Part shown: piece by piece, positions 31,601 to 35,276 of the stretch | Layout: the number at the start of each line of letters is the position of its first letter | How positions within the stretch are numbered: position 1 is the first letter of the stretch | NCBI GenBank assembly: GCA_021014325.1 | Contig: CM037462.1 | Location: 14,156,135-14,220,134 of the forward strand | From: Plazaster borealis | Lineage: Eukaryota; Echinodermata; Asteroidea; Forcipulatida; Labidiasteridae | DNA: 64,000 nucleotides | Reading direction: 5' to 3' | Notes under the pieces: model-generated | What the model saw: the letters and a program-made list of their open reading frames with translations, nothing else | Database searches by the model: none | What the model was told of the DNA's origin: nothing | Program-made: the position numbers and the translations under genes

Positions 31601-34175
31601 GCATTTAGCCTTGTTTGGGGCGAACTTGCCTAAAACAAAACCCCAAATAAACTATTTCAACCAAAGCAATTTGTCTTTCAGTCATTTCTATTCTAATCTC
31701 ATTCTATTTCAGAGCCAGGCAAGAGGAACGACAGCCACCAAGCGTCAGACATGCCGTCATGAAATTTACCATGGTATGTAAAATCAGTGTTCAAACTAGA
31801 ATTGTGTTAAGCCAAGAACAAGTGTGATTAAGGACCGACCATAGTTCGACTGACTCTGATCGAGCGCAGTCAACGATGGTTGGACTAGTTTAATCAACGA
31901 TGTAATTTCTTAAATAATTTTATGCCATAAATAAAACAAATAGAGGTAATAATGTGATAGGGTGTGATAACAATAACACTCCGTATTAATGATTGGCGCG
32001 TTAGAACAAGGTTTGATATGGGCCATGCAAAATACACTCTTAATGCTATGGATCGACCAATCAGAATTGAGGATTCAAGTTTGCTTGAAGATAAGATATC
32101 ACATTTTAGGATGGCATAGTTCGTCTTTCGTTAAAAACCAAAGTGAACGATATTGAATGGTCAGAGGGTAGAAGGGTTGCTAGTGTTTTGTGAAGATTCA
32201 CCACATGATATCATATTGCACGCTAGAATAGGTTATATATATTTTTCAAAGCCACAGTTGATGATATTGGATGGTCGGAGAGTAGGAGGGTTGATAGTGT
32301 TTCATGAAGATACATTCACCACATGATATCATATTGCACGCTAGAATAGGTTATATATATTGTTCAAAGCCACAGTTGATGATATTGGATGGTCGGAGAG
32401 TAGGAGGGTTGATAGTGTTTCATGAAGATACATTCACCACATGATATCATATTGCAGGCTGGCATAGGTTATATATTGTTCAAAGCCACAGTTGATGATA
32501 TTGAATGGTCAGACATTGACAGTGTATTGCGAAGATGCATTCACCACAATGATATCATACTGCAGGCTGGCATAGTTTAATCTATCATTCCAAACCACAG
32601 TGGAATAGTCAGACCACAGACTCTATAGGGTTTAGGAATAAACACATGTAAATACAAAAATGGAGGTCTTGTAATTGTTTTTTTTTTATTATGAGATATC
32701 GCCTTACATCACAAGGCCGGACGGCCACTTCAAGGTGAGGGCTACACTAAATTGATTTGAGCTTTCGACCCAAATCAACTATCACCAGGGGCACGTTGCC
32801 ACCTACTCTTAGGCTGAAACAGGGTTACCCCCTTCACAGTCCGCAAGGATGTAGGCATGGGTTTCACCCACTAGGAGCCTGGCTGGCTGGTAGAGCCGAA
32901 TGCAATACCTTCCAAAAATTTTACGAAGCAATTATGGTTAAGTGCCTTCACAGTCCGCAAGGATGTAGGCACGGGTATCATCCACTAGGAGCCTGGCTGG
33001 CTGGTAGAGCAGAATGCAATACCTTTCAAAAAATTTACGAAGCAATTATGGTTAAGTGCCTTCACACTAGTCCCCAAGGATGTAGGCACGGGTATCATCA
33101 TCTAGGAGCCTGGCTGGTAGAGCAGAATGCAATACCTTCCAAAATGTTTACAGAGCAATTATGGTTAAGTGCCTTGCTCAAGGGCACAAGTGTCATGACC
33201 GGAATTCGAACCCACACTCTGCTGCTGACAACACCAAAGCTTTGGGTTCGGTGAACTAGACCGCTCGGCCACGACACGACACGTAATATCAAAACAAATA
33301 GGTATACCCATCACTTAACCAACGAACTCATGACTGAGTGAAGTTCTCACTGTGGTGTGATCATATAATGATGGTCTAAGTTGTATTCATCTAAAGAGGC
33401 TCTCCAAGGAAAAGCTACTGTCTTTGATACCCTTCAAGTGCATTTTTTTTGTCAAAATCCAAAATCTTTCGATGACGTCACATTTCAAAGAAACGGTCTG
33501 TACATTTTTCTACAAAGAACTTTCAGTTCATTCCTGAATTTTGATGATATTCAATCAAAATAGCACTGGAGTTGACCTTTTGACAGACACAAAAGTTCCT
33601 CTTTGGAATGTACAGACCTATTTGTTTTTGCTGTTTGATGACGTCATGTTTTAAATTTCGCTCTGAAAGAGTATCAAATAAAATGTAATTTTACACCTTT
33701 TAACGTGAGGTTAGAGACTTGTAATTTTCCCCCAACTTTCATGAGGACTCTATCCATTGAAAAAATTGAGTGCATCACAAAACTGAATTTGATCTTGGAG
33801 CCCCACTTTAACCTCTGGATTTTCATGATTGTTTACCTTTCTGCTCCTTTTTTTTCTTCTTCTAACTTTGCAGTGAATCATAACGCATCTACTACCACTT
33901 TCACCTCCGCCATTGACGAGGGTCACATGGACACGGACAGTGGGGTCAGCTTCACAAACCCCGTGGTCAACGTGCAGATGATAGACGACGACGTCGCCAC
34001 CATGGTCACGGACGATGGGAACAACCCAAACGGCGAGGAGAAGAACGGCGGGGACGCAGAAAACAACTCATGGCTTTACAACAACGAAGGAGGAGCATCC
34101 AAACTTGCCATGGCAAATCAAAATCCTCACTCATTGAGTTACAATTTGGAGTACCCCGACGTTGATTACGAGTAG
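262..34175 (+). CDS. Gene 1: latrophilin-like adhesion GPCR, 24 exons visible, 5' end outside window
   Basis: Joined exons: 262-368, 2534-2747, 3621-3727, 5956-6126, 7559-7665, 8699-8781, 10265-10376, 11314-11391, 12632-12764, 14254-14412, 16147-16240, 16827-16977, 17986-18035, 18876-19014, 19962-20065, 21455-21557, 22904-23054, 24846-24912, 25152-25218, 27260-27351, 27612-27738, 30518-30658, 31713-31773, 33874-34175. All junctions keep one frame and all introns are GT-AG, giving 973 residues (numbered from the split first codon) plus a TAG stop. Domains seen: SUEL lectin half (1-36), full SUEL (37-143), linker (144-170), HormR (171-225), GAIN (about 240-560), GPS with HL/T cleavage between residues 554 and 555, 7TM (about 575-825) and tail to 973. 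Lectin-HormR-GAIN-7TM is the latrophilin (ADGRL) layout, here without an olfactomedin domain. By family knowledge it is a self-cleaving plasma-membrane adhesion receptor with a tethered agonist that signals through G proteins. Ligand and G-protein class cannot be read from sequence. Signal peptide, start codon and promoter lie before the window. Confidence 0.93.
439..900. mobile_element. Foldback element with ATGACGACATC subrepeats
   Basis: Imperfect inverted ends of about 30 bp (CCATCGTACGGAGC... and its complement at 871-900). Inside, ATGACGACATC-type motifs recur in both orientations (about 530, 560, 615, 815). Non-coding; lies in the gene 1 intron after the first visible exon. Confidence 0.75.
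918..1306 (-). mobile_element. TTAA-flanked MITE, family B, full length
   Basis: Ends AAAGGCAGTGGACACTATTGG and the complementary CCAATAGTGTACAGTG..CTTTAA. Same family as 13191, 47824 and 52561. Central perfect inverted repeat at about 1080-1120 (GATTTCGAGACCTCAAG / CTTGAGGTCTCGAAATC). Confidence 0.85.
1563..2262. mobile_element. Large foldback element (700 bp, long near-identical arms)
   Basis: Arms 1651-1920 and 1950-2220 are near-perfect reverse complements, including repeated CCGTAAATTTACGGAC motifs. Weaker inverted similarity extends to GGTGGACAC at 1565 and GTGTCCACC at 2251. The loop is only about 30 nt. ORFs in it (both strands read nearly the same peptide) are artefacts of the palindrome. 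Confidence 0.88.
2534..2747 (+). CDS. Gene 1 exon: first half of SUEL lectin domain 2
   Basis: Residues 37-107, phase 1 in and phase 2 out. It shows the SUEL N-terminal signature: ACE (Cys46), ELSC (Cys55), a beta-strand run and AAYGR, then two further Cys. Acceptor TCTCCAG/AC, donor GCTAG/GTAAAA. This exon and the next form a complete carbohydrate-binding-type lectin fold. By family knowledge SUEL domains of latrophilins mediate adhesion to partner proteins as well as sugars, so sugar binding here is only possible. Confidence 0.93.
2870..3572. mobile_element. PIF/Harbinger-like MITE, family H, copy 1
   Basis: Terminal GGCCA...TGGCC with inner GTTGATC / GATCAAC, flanked by TAA at 2867-2869 and 3573-3575 (3-bp TWA target duplication). 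About 700 bp, no ORF. A shorter copy lies at 9732-10221 in the same gene. Ends 48 nt before the exon at 3621. Confidence 0.8.
3621..3727 (+). CDS. Gene 1 exon: second half of SUEL lectin domain 2
   Basis: Residues 108-143, phase 2 in and phase 1 out, between ATCCCATCAG and GTAAGC. It encodes [13 protein letters not shown], then FGDPCPG and KYLYVNYQC, the canonical end of a SUEL domain (conserved Cys, DPC, KYL.V.Y.C). It has no ATG, so a start-codon-based ORF search would miss it. Same length and phases as the 262-368 exon. Confidence 0.95.
3760..4095 (+). mobile_element. TTAA-flanked MITE, family C
   Basis: Starts TTAAAGGTATTGCACACTTTTGG and ends ATAGTGTACGGGGCCTTTTA. Central perfect hairpin AGTTTTTATCACG/CGTGATAAAAACT at about 3917-3942. 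Related partial copy at 19031-19175 on the other strand. Confidence 0.75.
4505..4661. repeat. Inverted element with telomere-like (CCCTAA)n core
   Basis: Left arm: CACCCCTATGTTCCGA twice, then CAACCCT. Core: about six CCCTAA units (4563-4599). Right arm 4611-4661: the reverse complement (TCGGAACATAGGGGTG...). The arms flank the telomere-type repeat symmetrically. Confidence 0.85.
5440..5793 (+). mobile_element. TTAA-flanked MITE, related to families C/D
   Basis: TTAAAGGAACATTACAGAATTGG at one end, CCAGTTCTGTAATGTTCCTTAA at the other; TIR about 22 bp. No coding potential. Confidence 0.8.
5956..6126 (+). CDS. Gene 1 exon: Thr/Pro/Arg linker and first half of HormR domain
   Basis: Residues 144-200, phase 1 in and out. 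The first 27 residues are a linker with three near-repeats of a five-residue motif ([15 protein letters not shown]). HormR begins with YCP (Cys172), Trp182 and SCPPGQ (Cys195). Acceptor TTTGTTTAG, donor AGTG/GTAAGT. The linker replaces the olfactomedin domain seen in vertebrate latrophilins; direct lectin-HormR joining is usual for invertebrate latrophilins. Confidence 0.93.
6190..6827 (+). mobile_element. TTAA-type MITE family D, interrupted copy
   Basis: Begins AAAGGTATTAAACAGGATTGG, ends AATACCTTTAA. Collinear with 40753-41273 over the first 220 and last 170 bp, but interrupted at about 6410-6590 by a segment resembling a LINE/SINE tail (TTATTTATTGACCAA...). The 83-aa ORF here is not a gene. 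Confidence 0.7.
7559..7665 (+). CDS. Gene 1 exon: second half of HormR domain
   Basis: Residues 201-236, phase 1 in and phase 0 out. It carries TWLC (Cys207), GVWD (Trp215) and PDLTQC (Cys225), the standard HormR ending before the GAIN domain. Acceptor GGACAG/GT, donor AAG/GTAAGT. A 162-bp hairpin starts 40 nt downstream in the intron. Confidence 0.94.
7705..7866. repeat. Near-perfect 162-bp hairpin
   Basis: Arms of about 75 bp (ATCAAGTGAGGTTTGCGG... and its complement) around a short loop near 7775-7790. It lies 40 nt downstream of the HormR exon donor. Likely a young MITE or foldback. Confidence 0.85.
8699..8781 (+). CDS. Gene 1 exon: GAIN subdomain A, part 1
   Basis: Residues 237-263, phase 0 in and phase 2 out. 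Helical sequence with two N-glycosylation sequons (NNT and NTV.. region). Acceptor ATTTTCAG, donor ACAG/GTATGG. It opens the GAIN helical subdomain; identity rests on position between HormR and GPS as well as on frame. Confidence 0.85.
8832..9105 (+). mobile_element. tRNA-derived SINE, family 1
   Basis: Pol III A-box-like CATGGCCGAGCAGTCAAG and B-box GGGTTCGACTCCTGG (about 8888-8902), then body CTGACACTTGTGTCCTTAATCAAG. Same head as 60423 and the minus-strand copies at 33290 and 15125. It explains the 121-aa open frame that begins in the neighbouring exon. Confidence 0.8.
9732..10221. mobile_element. PIF/Harbinger-like MITE, family H, copy 2
   Basis: Internally deleted relative of 2870-3572. 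TTA target duplication at 9729-9731 and 10222-10224; ends GGCCACC / ATGTGGCC. Ends 43 nt before the exon at 10265, close to the spacing of copy 1 from its exon. Confidence 0.8.
10265..10376 (+). CDS. Gene 1 exon: GAIN subdomain A, part 2
   Basis: Residues 264-301, phase 2 in and phase 0 out. Predicted helix ([16 protein letters not shown]) followed by a Glu/Gln-rich segment. Acceptor CCGATACAG, donor GGGGAG/GTAATT. Confidence 0.85.
10430..10690 (-). mobile_element. TTAA-type MITE family D, reversed, diverged
   Basis: Contains reverse-complement blocks of 40753-41273 (for example AATTTTCAGCTGG and ACAATGTGTTTAC). Ends are decayed. Confidence 0.55.
11314..11391 (+). CDS. Gene 1 exon: GAIN subdomain A, part 3
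   Basis: Residues 302-327, phase 0 both sides. Encodes [15 protein letters not shown] then TWDSI; latrophilins have a comparable helix (SNLL ... W) here. Acceptor TTCCACAG, donor GCG/GTAAGA. Confidence 0.88.
11690..11845 (-). mobile_element. tRNA-derived SINE, family 3
   Basis: On the minus strand: A-box-like TTTTAGTTGGTAAGACATC and B-box GGGTCCGAATCACACC. Body AAGCACTGTATACTCAG on the plus strand. It does not fold into an intact tRNA as far as I can see. Confidence 0.65.
12632..12764 (+). CDS. Gene 1 exon: GAIN domain, Ser/Thr-rich segment and helix
   Basis: Residues 328-371, phase 0 in and phase 1 out. Begins with about 13 mostly Ser/Thr residues, then a helix ([14 protein letters not shown]) and NTS / NFT sequons. 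Acceptor GATTACAG, donor ATAT/GTAAGA. Confidence 0.87.
12924..13190. mobile_element. MITE family F
   Basis: TIR AAAGGGACACATTGCC / GGCAATGTGCCCCCTTT with TTAA-type flanks. Its right end abuts family B directly at 13190/13191. Confidence 0.75.
13191..13462 (+). mobile_element. TTAA MITE family B, truncated
   Basis: AAAGGCACTGAACACGTTTGG through the central hairpin (AAAAACTTC TTTC GAAGTTTTT) and ACTACGTTACTTCAGAGGGAG, then cut off. The 131-aa ORF across it is not coding. Confidence 0.8.
14254..14412 (+). CDS. Gene 1 exon: GAIN subdomain B, first strands
   Basis: Residues 372-424, phase 1 in and out. It includes [14 protein letters not shown], a pattern typical of the GAIN beta-sandwich start (i..P...l). 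Acceptor CTCTGCAG, donor CAAA/GTAAAG. Confidence 0.9.
14449..14790 (-). mobile_element. LINE 3' fragment (CR1/L2-like) with (TAA)n tail
   Basis: On the minus strand a reverse-transcriptase C-terminal stretch reads [16 protein letters not shown] then DIFKNSLKS, followed by a 3' UTR and a 3-bp microsatellite end at 14449-14475. The LWNSLP...FK..LK pattern is typical of CR1/L2-type ORF2 ends. It is 5'-truncated and sits 37 nt after a gene 1 exon. Confidence 0.72.
14800..15125 (-). mobile_element. tRNA-derived SINE, family 1, long form
   Basis: Minus strand: B-box GTGTGGGTTCGAATCCCGG, CATGACACT, body with CCTACATCCTTACGGAC, 3' end GGCGATATCTC. Same element as 32690-33290, but with only one copy of the 114-bp segment. 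Confidence 0.75.
15325..15465. repeat. Cluster of CCAAATAGTGTC motifs
   Basis: The 12-mer (or one-mismatch forms) occurs at about 15332, 15348, 15406 and 15430, and inverted (GACACTATTTGG) at about 15387. No gene recognised. Confidence 0.6.
16147..16240 (+). CDS. Gene 1 exon: GAIN subdomain B
   Basis: Residues 425-455, phase 1 in and phase 2 out. Encodes [15 protein letters not shown], the conserved GAIN strand (V.vvF..y.nLg..L). Acceptor TTCCACAG, donor CAAA/GTGAGT. Confidence 0.92.
16579..16606. repeat. (ATT)n microsatellite
   Basis: About nine TTA units; probable 3' tail of a LINE remnant. The surrounding intron holds nothing else recognisable. Confidence 0.8.
16827..16977 (+). CDS. Gene 1 exon: GAIN subdomain B, core strands
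   Basis: Residues 456-506, phase 2 in and phase 0 out. Contains [11 protein letters not shown], which matches the family pattern (lnS.vvsasi). Ends HSN before the intron. NDT and NET are N-glycosylation sequons. Acceptor AACACAG, donor AAT/GTAAGG. The open frame runs on past the donor for about 97 codons, but that part is intronic. Confidence 0.9.
17986..18035 (+). CDS. Gene 1 exon: start of GPS motif
   Basis: Residues 507-522, only 50 nt. Encodes NVTCVFWN: Cys515 and Trp518 are the first conserved GPS Cys and Trp. Phase 0 in and phase 2 out; acceptor TTCAACAG, donor AAAAG/GTAAGT. Confidence 0.95.
18876..19014 (+). CDS. Gene 1 exon: GPS cleavage site and tethered agonist
   Basis: Residues 523-569. 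Shows W532, GC (Cys537), CAC (Cys549, Cys551) and [10 protein letters not shown]. By family knowledge the bond between Leu554 and Thr555 is self-cleaved during maturation, and the new N terminus (TNFAILM) is the tethered agonist. All catalytic-motif residues (H-L/T) and all four GPS Cys are present, so cleavage competence is expected. Phase 2 in and phase 0 out. Confidence 0.97.
19031..19175 (-). mobile_element. TTAA MITE family C, partial
   Basis: TTAAAGGTC...CACTATTTTCTCGTGATCTCGATGACC and ACCAAAAGTGTACAATTCCTTTAA; reversed and internally deleted relative to 3760-4095. Confidence 0.7.
19962..20065 (+). CDS. Gene 1 exon: TM1
   Basis: Residues 570-603. A hydrophobic helix ([18 protein letters not shown]) preceded by a short Ile/Glu-rich stalk, as in latrophilins. 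Acceptor TTTTACAG, donor TTCAG/GTAAGT; phase 0 in and phase 2 out. Confidence 0.95.
20780..21110 (+). pseudogene. LINE reverse-transcriptase remnants (3' ends)
   Basis: 20780-20930 matches the LINE 3' end at 31500-31630 (AGGAATATCAATTCCTA; TAGCCCCTTACCAAGAGTGGC). 20977-21106 encodes a C-terminal RT stretch ([19 protein letters not shown]). Both are short and broken. In the intron before TM2. Confidence 0.6.
21205..21412 (+). repeat. 33-bp tandem repeat, about 6 copies
   Basis: Unit GCCTTGATCGGAGACTAAAA plus AAAGAGCTGTAAT; repeat starts at 21271, 21304, 21337 and 21370 (33-bp steps). The first two copies are diverged. Ends 43 nt before the TM2 exon. The repetitive minus-strand ORF is an artefact. 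Confidence 0.9.
21455..21557 (+). CDS. Gene 1 exon: ICL1 and TM2
   Basis: Residues 604-638. Contains [19 protein letters not shown], the diagnostic adhesion-GPCR TM2 (IH.NLcInL..A...FL). Phase 2 in and phase 0 out. Acceptor TTTTTTCAG; donor AAG/GTACCC is weaker than its neighbours. A 33-bp tandem array ends about 40 nt upstream. Confidence 0.96.
21629..22010. mobile_element. Two adjacent family A MITEs (GGCCCAATTTCAT)
   Basis: Copies 21629-21821 and 21823-22010, each with inverted ends (CCAATTTCATAGAGC / GCTCTATGAAATTGG) and inner CTTATTCTGGTAAGCAT. They abut at CCTGGGCCC. The family is a self-complementary element of about 190 bp. Confidence 0.85.
22012..22258 (+). mobile_element. MITE family C-like fragment
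   Basis: ACCTGTGAAAATGTAGGCTCAATTGGTCATTAGAGTCACAAG and a CCTTTAA end; resembles the inner part of families B/C. Confidence 0.55.
22904..23054 (+). CDS. Gene 1 exon: TM3, ICL2 and start of TM4
   Basis: Residues 639-688. [19 protein letters not shown] is the class signature of TM3. Cys641 is the TM3 Cys expected to bond with ECL2 Cys712. Acceptor TTTTTCTAG, donor TACG/GTATGG; phase 0 in and phase 1 out. Confidence 0.97.
23208..23251. repeat. Poly-C tracts (G-rich on minus strand)
   Basis: A C run, TCCTGGGTGTTGGG, then a run of 21 C. It could form quadruplex or i-motif structures; length is likely unreliable in assembly. Confidence 0.85.
23632..23826. mobile_element. Family A MITE
   Basis: GCCAAATTTCATAGAGCTGC...GCAGCTCTATGATATTGGGCCC with ACCAGCCAAA and GACTGGTATCC inside. 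Confidence 0.85.
24433..24625. mobile_element. Family A MITE, diverged
   Basis: GCCCAATTTTCATAAAGCTGC at the left; the right end is decayed (AATGCTCTGTGATAG). Confidence 0.7.
24846..24912 (+). CDS. Gene 1 exon: TM4
   Basis: Residues 689-710, 67 nt. [15 protein letters not shown] is TM4 and YGNDK begins ECL2. Phase 1 in and phase 2 out; acceptor AATTTCAG, donor AAA/GTAAGT. Confidence 0.95.
25152..25218 (+). CDS. Gene 1 exon: ECL2 and start of TM5
   Basis: Residues 711-733. [18 protein letters not shown] is the near-invariant adhesion-GPCR ECL2 (CWL....YFIWSF.GP), with Cys712 as the disulfide partner. Phase 2 in and phase 0 out. Acceptor GACCTAG, donor GTT/GTAAGT. Confidence 0.97.
25993..26160. 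repeat. 13-bp minisatellite, about 12 copies
   Basis: Perfect unit TGGACCCACCCCC repeated from 26002 to 26157. The minus strand is G-rich (GGGGGTGGGTCCA), so G-quadruplexes are possible. Thirteen is coprime to 3, so every frame reads a 13-residue repeat; the [13 protein letters not shown]s are artefacts. In the intron splitting TM5. Confidence 0.95.
26724..27106 (+). mobile_element. TTAA MITE family G
   Basis: TTAAAGGGATTGTATACTTTTGG ... CCAAACGTATACAGACCCTTTAA; TIR about 20 bp. Other copies at 51312, 57500 (partial), 58608 and 61718 (reversed). Confidence 0.85.
27260..27351 (+). CDS. Gene 1 exon: end of TM5 and ICL3
   Basis: Residues 734-763. [14 protein letters not shown] completes TM5, followed by a Ser-rich, polar ICL3. 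Phase 0 in and phase 2 out; acceptor TTCCTGCAG, donor ATCAG/GTAATA, which runs straight into an (AAT)n tract. Confidence 0.94.
27352..27600 (-). mobile_element. LINE 3' tail fragment
   Basis: (AAT)n, then TCTTATAAAGCACACATATCC and GGTGCTCAAGGCGCTG, the typical 3' end of microsatellite-tailed LINEs, starting at the very donor of the ICL3 exon. Confidence 0.55.
27612..27738 (+). CDS. Gene 1 exon: TM6 and first half of TM7
   Basis: Residues 764-806. [20 protein letters not shown] is TM6 (LLGiTW), NEQ.. is ECL3, [12 protein letters not shown] is the start of TM7. Phase 2 in and phase 0 out. The donor after LQ splits TM7; gene 2 has no intron at the equivalent place. Confidence 0.97.
28144..28450. 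other. (ATT)n tract and LINE-tail-like AT-rich DNA
   Basis: ATT microsatellite then TTATTCGGCATAAAACAC and GGCCCGAAGGCCTTCAATTCC; resembles 50758-50855 (TGACCCGAAGGTCAAATTAC). Likely a LINE 3' end, no ORF. Confidence 0.4.
28797..29006. mobile_element. MITE, GGGCCATGTCACAC ends
   Basis: Inverted ends GGCCATGTCACAC / GTGTGATGTGGCC around 210 bp. A 118-aa ORF partly inside it is not supported. Confidence 0.65.
29326..29480 (+). mobile_element. tRNA-derived SINE, family 2
   Basis: A-box-like GGTTAGCTCAGTGGTT, B-box AGTTCGAATCCCACC, body GGATTGGGTTTTCAGTCCCT, tail CACATCTAAAACTGAA. Matches 30722-30905. Confidence 0.75.
30518..30658 (+). CDS. Gene 1 exon: end of TM7, helix 8 and basic tail
   Basis: Residues 807-853, phase 0 both sides. 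[15 protein letters not shown] ends TM7, then a basic juxtamembrane stretch ([11 protein letters not shown]). Acceptor TGCTTTCAG, donor ATG/GTAACC. Confidence 0.95.
30722..30905 (+). mobile_element. tRNA-derived SINE, family 2
   Basis: A-box-like GGTTGGTGTAGTGGTAG, B-box CGGTTCGAATCCTGC, body GGATTGGGTTTTCAGTCCCT and TAATTCTCTGG. A headless copy of the body is at 49335-49450. Confidence 0.8.
31344..31640 (+). pseudogene. LINE reverse-transcriptase C-terminal remnant
   Basis: Encodes [21 protein letters not shown], then an FK..+N..L pattern, typical of the very end of non-LTR ORF2, then a stop and 3' UTR. 5'-truncated. Located in the intron before the 31713 exon. Confidence 0.65.
31713..31773 (+). 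CDS. Gene 1 exon: cytoplasmic tail, Thr/Arg-rich
   Basis: Residues 854-873, 61 nt, phase 0 in and phase 1 out. Encodes [20 protein letters not shown]. No recognisable motif. Supported by acceptor TATTTCAG, donor ATG/GTATGT and exact frame fit with both neighbours. Confidence 0.8.
32100..32610 (+). repeat. 118-bp tandem repeat, about 4 copies
   Basis: CACATGATATCATATTGCA recurs at 32202, 32320, 32438 and (one insertion) 32545. Unit includes CACAGTTGATGATATTGGATG. Intronic, in the last intron of gene 1. Confidence 0.88.
32690..33290 (-). mobile_element. SINE family 1 with triplicated 114-bp segment
   Basis: Read on minus: GTGTCGTGGCCGAGCGGTCTAG head near 33280, B-box GTGGGTTCGAATTCCGG near 33200, then three copies of a 114-bp body segment (CCTTCACAGTCC starts at 32831, 32945, 33059) and the GGCGATATCTCA end. 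The 165-aa ORF spanning it is not a gene. Confidence 0.85.
33874..34175 (+). CDS. Gene 1 last exon: acidic Asn-rich cytoplasmic tail and stop
   Basis: Residues 874-973 and a TAG stop, phase 1 in. Rich in Asp, Glu, Asn and Gly (for example [14 protein letters not shown]), ending in DVDYE. Unlike gene 2 and vertebrate latrophilins it has no C-terminal PDZ ligand. Acceptor CTAACTTTGCAG is strong. Codon use is GC-richer than the surrounding intron, as expected for coding sequence. I found no clear AATAAA in the next 1.1 kb. Confidence 0.92.
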
Positions 34176-34469
34176 AATGTCTTAAGAAGGCAGCCCTACA
34201 GCCTCAGCAAATTTTTGCGGGGGGGGGGGGGGCGGACACAGCTGAAGGACAGCGAGACTTGACTGACAGCTTTAAGTGGGACAGTCACTATTAGATGCAG
34301 GGTAATTGTACAGCTACTGGTTGAATAATCTAATCAAAACATCAATGGAATATCCAAAGACTTATATCTTGGCCTTGTCCTATAGAACCCGTTGCACAAG
34401 TGTTGGAATATCTCCGCAACAGGTGACAGAAATCTCACCATGGCGTCTTGGGAGACTGGGAAACCAACT

Positions 34470-34666
34470 GGGCCCAATTTCGTTGAGCTGCTTCAGCAGA
34501 AAATTTTGCTTACAAATCTTCAGCTCAGCAAAAATAAGCAGGATGCCATTCACCTAATGTACATGTGACATATGGTATTGTGGCTGGTAACCTTATTCTG
34601 GTAAGCATAATTTTGTTGATGCTTAGCTACATTTTGTGCTTAAGCGGCTTTATGAAATTCGGCCCT
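34470..34666. mobile_element. Family A MITE with CTG flanks
   Basis: CTG/GGCCCAATTTC...GAAATTCGGCC/CTG: same 3-bp duplication as the copy at 52425. Confidence 0.85.
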
Positions 34667-34825
34667 GGTTTGTATCTTGAGCTGGTGTAAAGAATCCTTG
34701 ATGTATATTAGAATTATTGAAGTGTTGTAAATAAGTGTACATAACATTATTGAATTTGTGTGGACACTCAAGTATGAGTTATAGTAAAACAAATTATAAC
34801 ACGGTTTATTTTGGGTGTTTCCGTC

Positions 34826-34880
34826 GGTATAGGAAGTTGACAAACTTGCCTCGGGAACTAGTTTGTCAACTTCCAATACC
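34826..34880. other. Short stem-loop (20-bp arms, 15-nt loop)
   Basis: GGTATAGGAAGTTGACAAAC pairs with GTTTGTCAACTTCCAATACC with one mismatch. In the gene 1 3' flank. Origin unknown. Confidence 0.75.
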
Positions 34881-35276
34881 TTGGGAAGCTAATATCGACT
34901 GTTCACCCTCAAACCATGTTATATTTGTATATTATACATCAGGCAAAACATTTGTCCTTACCTCTTTGGATGTTAGTTATTTGTAAAACAAAACAAGGGC
35001 TGAACTTGTTAAATAGAGAATGACTGTGTGAATACTTGTATTATTTTTTTACACAAATGTGTATTTGTGGGGTGTCCACTAGTAAGCTTAGAATTTTACA
35101 TGCAGGATCATCCCACACCGGTGATGAAGCAACTGGGAAAAATGGCGGAAGATTTGGAATCCTTCTTGATCCCTTGCACTGACATCACACATCGCTACTA
35201 CTGTCTGCCCATTGTCTTCAATTTTGGGAGTCCAATTGCATGTAAAGATGTGGTGTGCATCTAACTGCGCACGCAT

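Larger units (their letters stand above)
34176..35276. other. 3' flank / likely 3' UTR of gene 1
   Basis: Holds a poly-G run (34219-34230), a family A MITE and a short hairpin (34826-34880). No AATAAA seen. No further gene recognised. Confidence 0.5.

Noticed and set aside
32757..33254. 165-aa repetitive ORF
   Set aside because: Lies in the antisense of a SINE with three 114-bp tandem segments.
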